The notes under the pieces are model-generated. The model was not told the DNA's origin and did not search any database. It was given only the letters and a program-made list of their open reading frames with translations. This document shows positions 1-12,400 of a stretch of DNA of 64,000 nucleotides, in pieces; the first letter of the stretch is position 1, and the number at the start of each line of letters is the position of its first letter. The stretch comes from Oscarella lobularis (Eukaryota; Porifera; Homoscleromorpha; Homosclerophorida; Oscarellidae): positions 3,100,001 through 3,164,000 of the forward strand of contig NC_089176.1 in assembly GCF_947507565.1 (NCBI RefSeq), read 5' to 3'. Position numbers and translations under genes: made by a program.

Positions 1-3000
1 TTCAGCATGGTTCAAACTCTCTGCTATCTACTTGAATGCTTCCTCACGCCAAAGAACACGCCTCAAGACTGCCCGAAGGAATGGTACGAACTCTACTTCG
101 TCTACGCCGCCATATGGGCATTCGGCGGAGCCATGTTTCAAGATCAGGTACGAAACAAACGTCGGGAAACGATCGTCTACAATTTTATTCTCTAGTTGGT
201 CGATTATCGCGTTGAATTCAGTAAATGGTGGGTAACCGAGTTCAAGACGATCAAGTTCCCTTCTCAGGGAACCGTTTTTGACTATTACATTGACGACGAA
301 ACGAAGAAATTCAGTCCGTGGTCGGAGAAAATTCCCAAATTCGAATTCGATTCTGAGCTACCTCTGCAGGTACGTAAACAGTGATTAGAGCAGTTTTTTT
401 ATGTACGCAAGTTTCTTCGCGTAGTCGGTGCTGGTTCCCACGGGCGAAACCGTCCGTCTTCGCTATTTCATCGATCTCCTCATGGCGAACCGTCGTCCCG
501 TCATGCTGGTCGGCAGCGCCGGCAGCGGCAAGACGGTGATGATCGGCGACAAGTTGAAAAACCTCGGCGAAGACTATCTCATCGTGACGATTCCGTTCAA
601 CAACTACACGACGTCGGCGATGCTGCAGAACGTCATGGAAAAGCCGCTCGAGAAGAAGGCCGGACGAAACTACGGTCCGCCGGGCACGAAAAAGTTGATC
701 TACTTCATCGACGACATGAACATGCCGGCCGTCGATACGTACGGCACGGTCGAGCCGCACACGCTCGTTCGGCAGCACTTGGACTATCGACATTGGTACG
801 ATCGTCAGAAATTGACGTTGAAGGAGGTGCACAACGTGCAGTACGTCGCTTGTATGAATCCGACGGCGGGCAGTTTCACCATCAATCCGCGTCTCCAGCG
901 TCATTTCAGCGTGTTCGCCGTCAGTTTTCCGGGAAAAGACGCTCTGCGAACGATTTACACGAGCATCGTGGCCGGCCATTTCAAGGTCATCAGCGCATCG
1001 AAAGCGATTTCCAAGATAGGGGATAAGCTCGTCGACGCGGCTCTGGAGTTGCACTCGAAAGTGGCGAGCACGTTCTTGCCGACGGCAATCAAATTTCACT
1101 ATCTCTTCAATCTTCGCGATCTGTCGAACATTTTCCAAGGGATTCTGTTCGCGACGAGCGAGTGTCTGAAGCAGTCGGGTGATCTCGTTCGACTGTGGCT
1201 TCACGAGGCGAGCCGCGTCTATCGCGACAAATTGATCGACGACAAGGACATGGACAACTACGATAAAATTCAACTCGATATAGCGAAAAAGAAATTTGAG
1301 GTTAGGGGGAGTTCTCACTGTCGCGTCGCGTTGGATGTTTTTCTTTTCTAAACGGCGTCTGTGTAGGACATGGACGAGGAATCGTTGAAAGGCAATCCGT
1401 TGATTTTCTGTCATTTTGCGACGGGAATCGGCGAGCCCAAATACCTGCCCGTAGCCGGTTGGGATCCCCTAAAGAAGACATTAGAAGAGGCGTTGGAAAA
1501 TTACAACGAAGTAAACGCGGCGATGAATCTTGTCCTGTTCGAAGACGCCATCGTCCACGTGTAAGATTAGGTCCAACTACTTTGAAAATAGCATTATATA
1601 GAAATTATTTAGCTGCCGCATTAATCGTATACTTGAGTCGCCACGAGGCAATGCTTTGCTCGTCGGCGTCGGCGGTTCGGGCAAACAGAGTTTGACGAGG
1701 CTGGCAGCGTTTGTCAGCAACTTGGAAATATTTCAGATAACCCTGCGCAAGGGCTACAGCACTGCCGACCTGAAGGTAAAAGCCGATTTCAGTAGCTCTT
1801 CTCGTTTCTTCACCCGGCTTCCTCCGTAGGTCGACTTGGCGCAGCTCTACATCAAAGCGGGTGTGAAAAATATCGGAACGGTCTTCATGCTGACAGACGC
1901 GCAGGTTCCCGACGAAAAATTTCTCGTTCTCATCAACGACTTGTTGGCGTCCGGCGAAATTCCCGACTTGTTTGTCGACGACGAATTAGAGTCCGTTATT
2001 AGCGGAGTCAGAAACGAAGTCAAAGGACTAGGAATGCAGGACACGAGAGAGAACTGCTGGCGATTTTTTATCGATCGAGTCAGAAGACAGTTAAAGGTAA
2101 GGAGCGATTTTTTTTCTGATTCTTTTCGCGACGATGCTTTCTACAGGTGGTTCTTTGTTTTTCGCCGGTCGGCTCGACGCTGCGTGTTCGAGGTCGCAAG
2201 TTTCCCGCCGTCGTCAATTGCACTTGCATCGACTGGTTTCACGAGTGGCCCGAAGCGGCTATGCAATCGGTCGCTTTCCGCTTTCTCAGCGACGACGAAC
2301 TCGTTCCCGTACGAGAAAACGCTGAATAGTACGGTCGTAGTCTAAGTGCCGTTTTCTTTAGGACAACCTGTGCAAGTCGATCAGCGATTTCATGGCCTTC
2401 GCTCACATCAGTGTCAACGACATCAGCAAAAGATACTTAGCAAACGAACGACGACACAACTACACGACTCCGAAGAGTTTTCTGGAGCAGGTATACTGTT
2501 TGAACACCATCATAATAAGAGCTATCTATTGACGAAGATTCTCGCAGATCAAGTTGTATCAGACGCTACTAAAAAAGAAAGCTTTGGAGTTGCAGCAAAA
2601 GATGGAACGTCTCGAAAACGGTTTGACCAAATTGCAGGACACCGCCGCTCAGGTGGACGACCTCAAGGCCAAATTGGCCGCGCAAGAAGTCGAACTCAAG
2701 CAGAAGAACGAGGACGCCGACAAGCTCATCAAGATCGTCGGCGCCGAGACCGAGAAAGTGGGCAAAGAGAAGGAAATTGCCGACTCCGAAGAGCTGAAGG
2801 TAGCGAAAATCAACAAGGACGTCACGGAAAAACAGAGGTCGTGCGAAGAGGACTTGGCCAAAGCGGAGCCGGCTCTAAAAGCGGCCGTCGAAGCGTTGAA
2901 CACGCTGAACAAGACGAATTTGACCGAACTGAAGTCGTTCGGTCAGCCTCCGCCGGCCGTTTCAAACGTAACGGCCGCCGTGATGGTGCTTCTCGCTCCG

Positions 3001-6000
3001 GCGAATAAGATACCGAAAGATCGAAGTTGGAAAGCGGCGAAAGTGATGATGGGCAAAGTCGACTCGTTCTTGGACTCGCTGGTCAATTTCAATAAGGAGA
3101 ACATTCACGAGTCGAATTTGAAAGCTATTCATCCGTATCTCGACGATCCAAATTTCACTGCCGACTTCATTCGAGCCAAGTCGTTCGCCGCAGCGGGTTT
3201 GTGCGCTTGGGTGTGCAACATCGTCATGTTCTACCACGTCTACTGCGACGTCGAACCGAAGCGTCAAGCGCTCGCCGCCGCCAACGCCGAACTGAAAGCC
3301 GCCCAAGACAAATTGGCTACGATCAAGGCGAAGATCAAGGAATTGGACGAGAATTTAGCGGAACTGACGGCACAATTCGAAAAGGCGACGGCGGAGAAGT
3401 TGAAGTGTCAGCAAGAGGCCGAATCGACGGCAATGACTATCTCGCTGGCGAATCGTCTTGTGAACGGGCTCGCTTCGGAAAACGTTCGCTGGGCGGAATC
3501 GGTGCAGGGATTCAAGGAAGCGGAGAAGACGCTACCGGGCGACGTTCTTCTCATCACGGCATTTGTCTCCTACGTCGGATGCTTTGGCAAGCGCTATCGA
3601 CTCGAACTGATGGACGAGAAATGGCAGGCGTACTTGAAAGGACAGGCCAATCCCGTTCCTATTACGGAAGGTCTCGATCCTCTGTCACTGCTGACCGACG
3701 ACGCGACAATCGCCGGTTGGCAGAACGAGGGATTGCCGAGCGATCGCATGTCGACAGAAAATGCGACGATTTTGACGAACTGCGAACGATGGCCGTTGAT
3801 GATCGATCCGCAGCTTCAGGGCATCAAGTGGATCAAGAATCGCGAGGGAAGCGAGTTGCGCGTTGTCCGGCTTGGGACGCGAGGCTACTTGGATACGATC
3901 GAACGAGCCGTGTCGAACGGGGAGTGCGTGCTGATTGAAAACATCGGCGAGTCCGTCGACCCCGTGCTCGATCCGCTTCTCGGTCGAAATACGATCAAGA
4001 AAGGCCGATGCATCAAGATGGGCGACAAGGAGGTCGAGTACAATCCGAATTTTCGACTCATTCTTCACACGAAGCTCGCCAATCCGCACTACAAACCCGA
4101 AATGCAAGCTCAGACGACGCTGATCAACTTCACCGTCACCGTCGACGGTCTGGAGGATCAACTTCTCGCCGACGTCGTCGCCTGGGAGCGTCCCGACTTG
4201 GAGGAAACCAAGGCGAAGTTAACTCGTCAACAGAACGAGTTCAAGATCACGCTGAAAGAGCTAGAAGACTCGCTATTGGCTCGTTTGTCGGCAGCGGGCG
4301 GAAATTTCCTCGGCGATACGGCACTCGTTGAGAATCTCGAAACGACAAAGAAAACGGCAGCTGAAATCGAGGCTCAAGTAGCCGAAGCTAAAATCACCGA
4401 AGAAAAGATCAACACGGCAAGAGAGCACTATCGTCCGGCGTCGGCACGTGCCGCCTTACTCTATTTCATCCTCAACGATTTGAACAAGATCAATCCGATC
4501 TATCAGTTCTCGCTCAAAGCCTTCAACGTCGTCTTTATGAAAGCAGTTCAGAGGGCCGAGCCGTCGGACGACGTGAAACAGCGTGTCGAAACGCTAATCG
4601 ACTGCATTACCTACTCGGTATTCGTCTACACGGCTCGCGGTCTCTTCGAGAAGGACAAGCTCATTTTCACTGCTCAAGTCGCTTTTCAAGTGCTGTTGAA
4701 GAAGAAGGACATCAATCCGGTTGAACTGGACTTTCTTCTTCGATTCCCCGCCCAGCCAAACCTGGTATCGCCCGTCGACTTCTTGAGTAATCAATCGTGG
4801 GGTGGAATCAAAGCGTTAGTCGCAATGGACGAATTTCGCAACTTGGATCGCGACATCGAAGGCTCGGCGAAACGCTGGAAGAAGTTCGTGGAGAGCGAGT
4901 GTCCGGAAACGGAGAAATTTCCTCAGGAATGGAAGAACAAATCGTCTCTGCAAAAGTTATGCATGATGAGAGCACTGCGACCCGACCGCATGGTCTACGC
5001 CGTCAGGTAAGTAGCAGTCAAGATAGCTGCCGTAGCGAGACCCGAGTGTCTAAAAATTTAGGATTTTCGTGGAAGAGAAACTCGGTACGAAGTACGTCGA
5101 AAACAGGCCCATCGAATTCGCCAAATCGTACGAAGAGAGCGGCCCCGAAACGCCCATGTTCTTCGTTCTCTCTCCCGGCGTCGATCCACTCAAAGAAGTC
5201 GAAGCACTCGGACAAAAACTCGGGTTCACTATCGACAACAAGAAGTTTCACAACATCTCCCTCGGCCAAGGTCAAGAGGTGGTCGCCGAGCAGGCTCTCG
5301 ACTTGGCGGCGAAAGAGGGCCACTGGGTCGTGCTGCAGAACATCCACTTGGTCGCTCGCTGGCTGGCGACGCTTGAGAAGAAGCTGGAAGCGTACAGCGA
5401 AGGCAGCAACGGCGACTATCGCGTCTACATCAGCGCAGAGCCGGCCGGCACGCGCGATTCGCACATCATTCCTCAGGGAATTTTGGAATCGTCGATTAAA
5501 ATTACGAACGAACCGCCGACCGGAATGAAGGCGAATCTTCACAAAGCATTGGATTGCTTTGATCAGGTACACACAGTAATTAGACAGAGGAGAATTTATT
5601 CAATTAATTAAACATTTTGTTTCCTCTAGGACACCATGGAAAGGTGTGCTCGAGAGAACGAATTTAAAGGCATTTTAAACTCACTCTGCTACTTTCACGC
5701 CGTTGTCTCGGAACGACGCAAATTCGGTCCCCAAGGCTGGAATCGCGGCTATCCCTTCAACATCGGCGATCTGACGATCAGCGTCGACGTGCTGTACAAC
5801 TACTTGGAGGCCAATCCAAAAGTTCCGTGGGAAGATCTTCGCTATTTGTTCGGCGAGATCATGTACGGCGGTCACATCACCGACGATTGGGATAGACGAC
5901 TCTGTCGAACGTATCTCGAGGTCTACGTGCGTCCAGACGTGGTAGGTGTTGTCGCATGATATTGATTCTAGAGTCATTTTATTCTTGCTCAGCTGGAGGG

Positions 6001-7148
6001 TGACACTAATTTGGCTCCCGGCTATCCCTGTCCGCCCAACTCGGACTACAACGCTTATCACAATTACATCGACGAGGTGCTTCCACCGGAAAGTCCCTAT
6101 CTGTACGGACTGCATCCGAATGCCGAGATTGGCTTTTTGACGACGACGTCGGAAAACTTGTTCCGTACCGTGCTTGAAATGCAGCCGAGGGACTCGTCTA
6201 GCGAAGGAGCTGGTGGAGCCACCAGAGAGGAAAAAGTATGCCAAAAGAATTTTTTCCAAAAAAATGAGATGTCGTCATTTTTTATTCGTAGGTGAAATCT
6301 ATACTCGATGACATTCTGGAGAAGCTGCCCGAGGAGTTCAACGTTCCGGAACTGATGGCTCGAGCCGAGGAGAAGACGCCTTACGTCGTCGTCGCTTTTC
6401 AGGAGTGCGAGCGCATGAATACGTTGACAAGGGAGATGAGACGCTCGTTGAAGGAATTGGATCTCGGATTGAAGGTAGGGAAATAATCTGGTGGGCTGAT
6501 TGAGCGAGTTAACCCTGAACGCTTTCGTAGGGCGAATTGACGATTACAGCTGACATGGAGAACTTACAAAATTCTCTCTTCCTCGACGTTTTGCCCGACT
6601 CGTGGGCCAAGAGAGCCTATCCGTCTCTCAACGGTCTCACCGCCTGGTACGTCGATCTCCTGCTCCGCATCAAGGAGCTCGAAAATTGGGTTGCCGACTT
6701 TCAAATGCCCGCCGTCATTTGGCTGGCCGGCTTCTTCAATCCGCAGTCGTTTCTCACGGCAATCATGCAGTCGATGGCGCGCAAGAACGAATGGCCTTTG
6801 GACAAGATGTGTCTCCAATGCGACGTGTCGAAAAAGTGGCGCGAGGACTTTACGAGTCCGCCGCGAGAGGGTGCCTACGTTCACGGTCTGTTCATGGAAG
6901 GCGCGAGGTGGGACACGCAGACGGGCATGATACAGGACGCGCGTTTGAAGGAGCTCAGTCCACCCGTTCCGGTCATTTTCATTCGAGCTATTCCGGTGGA
7001 CAAGCAAGAGACGAAGAACATTTACGAGTGTCCGGTGTACAAGACGAGGCACCGCGGTCCGACATTCGTTTGGACGTTCAATTTGAAAACGAAGGAGAAG
7101 GCATCGAAATGGATTATTGCTGGCGTCGCTCTCCTTCTCAGCATGTAG
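1..7148 (+). CDS. Axonemal dynein heavy chain, outer-arm beta type (DNAH9/11/17 family), C-terminal half
   Basis: Motor subunit of the ciliary outer dynein arm; hydrolyses ATP and walks on doublet microtubules. Exons: 1-147 (open at the window edge), 196-369, 425-1300, 1367-1560, 1613-1775, 1830-2096, 2147-2308, 2362-2490, 2548-5006, 5062-5566, 5630-5941, 5993-6235, 6292-6474, 6531-7148; all phases close, giving 2143 residues, roughly half of a full chain. Seen in order: AAA3 P-loop GSAGSGKT (about base 520) followed by [11 protein letters not shown]4 P-loop GVGGSGKQ in exon 5; a stalk in the 2.5-kb exon 9, with heptad-rich coiled coils flanking the microtubule-binding domain; AAA5 and AAA6; and the C-terminal domain motif [15 protein letters not shown]. 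Wording such as [13 protein letters not shown] and [12 protein letters not shown] resembles vertebrate DNAH9/11/17 more than other dyneins; which of the three cannot be decided. N-terminal tail, AAA1 and AAA2 lie upstream of the window. Confidence 0.95.
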
Positions 7149-7823
7149 GAAGCACGTTTCTAGTATACTATGCCAATATCATTCTTACGTTTCTGGACTA
7201 GGTGATTATTTTTACTCTATTTATTTTCTATTCGTTGTTTGTTCGTTTGTTTGTTGATTGAATCTCATATGTTTTCTTTTTGTTGAAATCGCTATAGCGA
7301 CGAAGGAGGCTCGTTCGCGCCTCATCCTGGAACACGCGCAGTCCCGGCTTTCGACCGTAGGCAAACGTGATTCGACCTCAATCTTGTCGAATCTACCGTG
7401 CCGTTTGACTGACCTTGACCCGTGGAACGAACTCGTTTCAGGTAAAGCTTCTTTTCAACGCGACAACTTCCGAGGTCCTCCCTCTCCGCTCCGCCTTCGT
7501 GTGGTGGCAGCGAAAGGGATCTAAAAGGACCTGAAACGAACGAAACTAGTCAGACAGACGCGCCGCGTACCTAACGAGCGCAGTCGCGTTTCACATTCGA
7601 AGTTGACATTTCTCTAATCTCCTCCGCAGCCGGCGATCGAACCAAGGCCGAATTGAAACCGAAGATCTATGGAAAAGAATATTTCCATTGTGTCTGCGGC
7701 GACAAGATTGCGGGCGTCGTTCGAGTTACGGGCGCCTTCGCTTCCGCGTGCGATAGCTATGGAACGTTCTTTGCGTTGCCATCGTGCCGATCGACGTGTT
7801 TGTTGTCATTTCTCGATCGTCGA
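7149..7823. other. Dynein 3' flank and leader region of the next gene
   Basis: No firm gene. Bases 7300-7440 end in a good donor (TTTCAG/GTAAAG at 7441) and a good acceptor (CTCCGCAG) lies at 7629, so this is probably a spliced 5' leader for the secreted protein starting at 7824. The frame upstream of that start stays open for over 50 codons, so a longer N-terminus cannot be excluded. Confidence 0.4.
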
Positions 7824-9314
7824 ATGCTTTGGATTTTACTCGCGAAATCGCTTCTCGCATTGGCGCGGAGCGACAGCGCGAAGTACAGCTGTCTGACGCA
7901 GTTTAGCAGCGACGACTCGTCGACGGCCACTGTCGAGTTCAATCCGACGGAAATCGATCTTCTTTTTGGATGCTGTTCAGCGAGAACGCTTTTCTGCGCT
8001 GCAAGCGCTGTTTTGGAAGGCAAAAAAGCGTCAGTGGTCCTCTCACCTTTATTTTTGAATGGAAGTAATGATCGTTAATCTTTCCACTTCAGAGAGCCCA
8101 GTAGTGGTGCGATTACTTACTGCATTGACAGAGACCTGTGGAAATCTTCAGCGGAAATTGCTTCGTTCTCCGAGTAAGTTATACCTTTGCATCATTGGCA
8201 TTAAAGAGTACATTTATTTAGGCTGTCTTGCCCTCTAAGTGCCGAAGCCGCGGCTATAGCGCAATCAACACAGAAAGAGTGAGTGAATGAAAAACGAATT
8301 TTTATTTCTGAGGCATCCTGTATCCTCTAGTGACATAATGACGAATGCCTGCGACAACCTCGGCTCTTATCCAAATCAAACCAGACTCATGTAACGTGAT
8401 TAATCAGACTTTGGGGCAGCATTATTCGCAAAGAATTTATCCAATCTGCGCAGTTCCGTTGACGAGTCGTCGATTTTTGTCAAAGATATTGCTGCAGATC
8501 AAGACATTGAAACCCTTCTCTGCTCTCACATGCCAGCCACGTAAATCAATTACTAATTAAACTTAGTTGGTATTTAATTTGTGCAAGGACAGCTGCAGCA
8601 ATGCAGAAAGGAAATCAATAAAAGACGCGTGCGACAGAGCGGTGATGCACAAATTTTTCGAGTCCGACAACTTCACGAGCATTGTGACAACCAAATGTGA
8701 TGGTCTTTCAAATCTGATTGGCTATATATATAGTGTGCTACTCGCAATCGACTGACATTAGCCGGTGGTTTATTTTGCCCATTTAGGTTACAAACCCAAG
8801 CCTGACTGCAGAATTAAAGCGTGCACCAATCCCGACCTTGACGAGTGGGTTATGATTCTTCGAATTCGAGAGAAGCCGTCGTCAATTTCTCTCGACATTT
8901 TCGAAGACGTTTCAGATCAGAGCACAATTGATAGTGTATCCAACGCGATTTTCTTTGACGGCGACGCGGGAATGAGTGTGACGACCGAAGAGGACGTCGT
9001 CAATGGGACGGTCGGCACAAAGATGATGGCATTCTGTACGCCAGCTTTTTTGACTTTCTGTTTAACTCATCCTACATTGATGTTTAGTGGTAAAGGCGAG
9101 TGCTATTCCAGACGAAACCAAATTTATATTTCGCATTGTGGCTGTTTCGAATAGCGGCTTTGAAGCCGATGAGAAGTTTGAATACGAATTCTGGTATGAC
9201 AACAGACTCTTGCACGAGAGCTCCGTCGCTGTTGAACACGGAAAAGCGGGGGAGGCGACATTGGATTTAATTGCGGTAATGGCCAGAGATCATCGTTACC
9301 TGCTTCTTCTATAA
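7824..9314 (+). CDS. Secreted cysteine-containing protein of unknown family
   Basis: Not recognised. Model exons 7824-8029, 8093-8173, 8222-8278, 8331-8390, 8454-8540, 8593-8702, 8787-9035, 9088-9314; phases close to give 358 residues. The chosen ATG opens a typical signal peptide (MLWILLAKSLLALARSDS). The mature part carries scattered cysteines, including FGCCSARTLFC, and a last-third segment with FIFRIVAVSNSGF that resembles the F/G strands of a beta-sandwich domain; that is only an impression. Acceptors of exons 5 and 6 were picked to keep frame and are the weakest points. A doubled AATAAA follows the stop at 9326-9335, supporting the 3' end. The next gene starts 97 bp further on. Confidence 0.55.
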
Positions 9315-9325
9315 ATATATGTATA

Positions 9326-9335
9326 AATAAATAAA
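9326..9335 (+). terminator. Polyadenylation signal of the secreted gene ending at 9314
   Basis: Two overlapping AATAAA hexamers 12-20 bp after the stop codon. Confidence 0.6.
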
Positions 9336-9410
9336 AGTTGCAGAAACCACGTGAGAGATTAAATAAGCATAGCTCTTCCTGCGTTGGTCACCCGTAAGTA
9401 ACACTTTGCG

Positions 9411-12400
9411 ATGGCGATCAGCCGACTGCGATCGTCTCCGTTGCTTTCCACGACCCTAATCGCGATCCTAATTATCATCCTCTCTCCCGGTCATTTGAAG
9501 TTGATCGATGCGTCTGTCTCGACACTGGAAGACAAGCTGCGTCTCGGTCTGCTCCAAGCTCGCTGCTTCGCTCGCTGTCTCACCTATTCGCCTTCATCGA
9601 ATTCGAGTCAGGTGAGCGGACGTCTACAGTACCAATAAAACGATTCGTCGCGCGAACCTTCTTCCGTGTTCGTCGGAAAAAAATTGGAACTCTGCACGCT
9701 CTTGGCGCGTTCACGCGTTTCTATTGACGCACGACGTCGCCGCATCCTGTCCCTGCATGTCCTCTCGACCTTACGCCGCTGCGATGACATCACGAACGAA
9801 CTCACGCGATTCTAAGAACCTTTTCTATATCGTAGCACCTGCAATGGGAACCGTACGCTTTCGACGGGGCTTTTTACTCGGTAAGAGACTTCTCCTTTCC
9901 TTTTTGTCGTCTCGCTCCTTGTCGTCGTCGTCGCCGCCTCTCTCGCTTCGTTTTCTCCTTCGGCTCCGCGCGCACAATTCGATAATCGCTCCCGTCGAGC
10001 CGTCTACGACGATCATTATCGTTCTGATTGGACGGCGCGCCGAAAGGGGGGCGTGGGGGCGACAGGGAGGGCGAGCAAAAAAAGCTGACTCTTTTTCTCT
10101 TGTTCTTTTTTAACACCCAGTGCGGGAATCCTGCGTGTTCACATCTGCCGACGTATAGCGACGACCCGACGAAGTGTTACGAACGCTGCACGGTTCTCTT
10201 CCCACACTCTAAGCACTCTTTTTGCGAGGCGATTTTTGCGCGTCTTTTTTTTTAGACGGCAGCCTGTAACAACTCGTGTCAGTTCTATAGCAACGCGCTG
10301 AAGGAGCCACGCAACGGAACAGCAAGTGAGTTACTAAACGCGGGGCTGGGTTCTTCGGATGTTAAGCGGAAGTGGCTAAAAATTTCAAAAAAATTAGCTC
10401 CAATTATTAGAATACTGTTTCATTTTATATTTAGGCTTTTCTCCTGCAAACCCGTATCTGCCCGGTTTTCCTGGTGCTCCCGTTTGGAATTCGCCGAAGG
10501 AACTTCGGTGGCCGGCGCCCGTTCCTCTCTATCCCAATTTTACCGTCGGAATTGAACGTGGCGTCGTTTTTCTGCTTCAATACGCCGAACTCAAGTGCGG
10601 CATGGACGTGGACGACGTTTCTTGGCTAACCGTCGACTTTCCTGTAAGTAAAAGAAACGAATTTCTTTTCTTCCGACCTATGTCCTTTGTGTGTAGAAAG
10701 AATCGCCGTTTTTCGATATGACTGATCTATTGAAGGAAATGGACAGCGAGAAAATGTACGTCTTTCGCGTGGCGTCCGTGAATGCAAACGGAACGCGCGG
10801 CTTCTCCCCCGTATCGGGTAAGTACAACTGGGAGCGTTGTCGCGACGGCGTAGTAGTATCATTCCTTGTATAGGTGCATATAGTCGCCAACGTCAATGCA
10901 TCGGTGACAGTCCCAACATTGTCGTGCCCACGAGCATTGACCCGTCTTTCCCTGGTTTTGTCGATGAAGGTAACTTCGAGGCGACTCTCAAAGTCAAGTG
11001 GAGTGCACCTGCACAAAGTGAGATAAGATAAACTTTTTTAGTGCGACTATTGTTTTGCACATTCTTTATTTTCTCGTAGATGTTTCTTCGTGCTATCACG
11101 TTTGTGTACGAGGGAAGTACAAGGTTATACCCGAGTTAGACGTCGTGTGCGAGAACGAGACACTTGCCCATACCATTACTACACAAGGAGTACGTCTCAA
11201 AATAAAACTTTGCTATGCGTGTGAGCTGGTAGCCTTTCTTTAGTTTTCTGTCGACTTGTCGGTGACCGTACGTTCGTCTGAGTGCGTCTACGACGTCTAC
11301 GTAAGGACTGGCGGCGCATTTTTTCGACGTTATACGTGTACCGTTTCTTTAGGTATCGTCTATACCTACGCTAGTTACGAATTCAAAAGTCGTTAGTAGA
11401 GATTACGTCGCCTTGAATGCCAGTAAAAACGAACGTACACATTCATTGCCATTTCTAAATCTGAAATCGTTATAGGCTCCTTGTTCAAGGCATGGGATGA
11501 CTGTACGTACACGCGCGCGTACGCGTCTTCGTTTCTTGACGTTTTTATCTTCTCTCACAGCTACAACTAAACCGAGATTTCTTCGCGTTCACATGTTCAA
11601 GACGCCCGATCGTCGTGTCAGCGTCACGTTAACGTGGTCCGCGCCGCTAAATCCTCCGAACATCCTATTGGGGTTTCAGATCTTCTATGGCTACAATCAT
11701 CTGGGCGCTCCTGATTTTGAGGAAATAGCCAGATTTGACGTTGATGTGGTATGAGCACAGACCGGAATATATTTTAAAAGTCGCGAGGATAAAGTTTGAC
11801 TACAGAATCGAGGCGTCGACGGAAACTACACGGTGCCTTTGAAATCAGTTGAACCAAACAGAGAGTGCTTTTTTCGAGTAAGTCTTCTTTCTTTCTTCTT
11901 TCACGCGTTAGTTTTTTTTGTTTTTGCAGGTGTCGTCTAAGTACAAACCTGTTTTGGAGTCAGATGAAAAATTTGTCACGACTTTAGGTTGGGAGCTACC
12001 GTCCGCTATTTTCAATCAGAGAGACGCTGTTTCTCTTTAGCCTATAATCCGCCTCCACCGCCCAACCGACTCAACGTGTCGACTCTAATCGTCGATCAAA
12101 AGCTACATCGCTTTCGGGCAATCTTCGCGTGGATCGATCCCGTAGCCGAAACCGCGTACGACTACCAGCCGCTCGGAATCAATCTGACCGTTTCGGTGGT
12201 GGGCGATCCAGACTTCAATAAACGACGAATGAACATCAGCATGGTAAGTAACTCGAATCTTCGTTTTCCTGCTCACGTGTATTTTTCGTAGGGAACTGAA
12301 CGAGCTGTGGTGGATGACCTACCGATATACGGATTGAGCCAAGCGCAACTTCTCTACATGGTTGAGGTATTTAATCACGTTTTGCGTTTAATGCATCTCA

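Noticed and set aside
311-1414. 367-codon open frame on the minus strand
   Set aside because: Exactly antisense to dynein exons 3-4, low-complexity Arg/Val/His composition typical of a shadow frame.
2346-3938. Plus-strand frames rich in Arg, Gly and Glu inside dynein
   Set aside because: Frame-shifted reading of the coiled-coil stalk exon.
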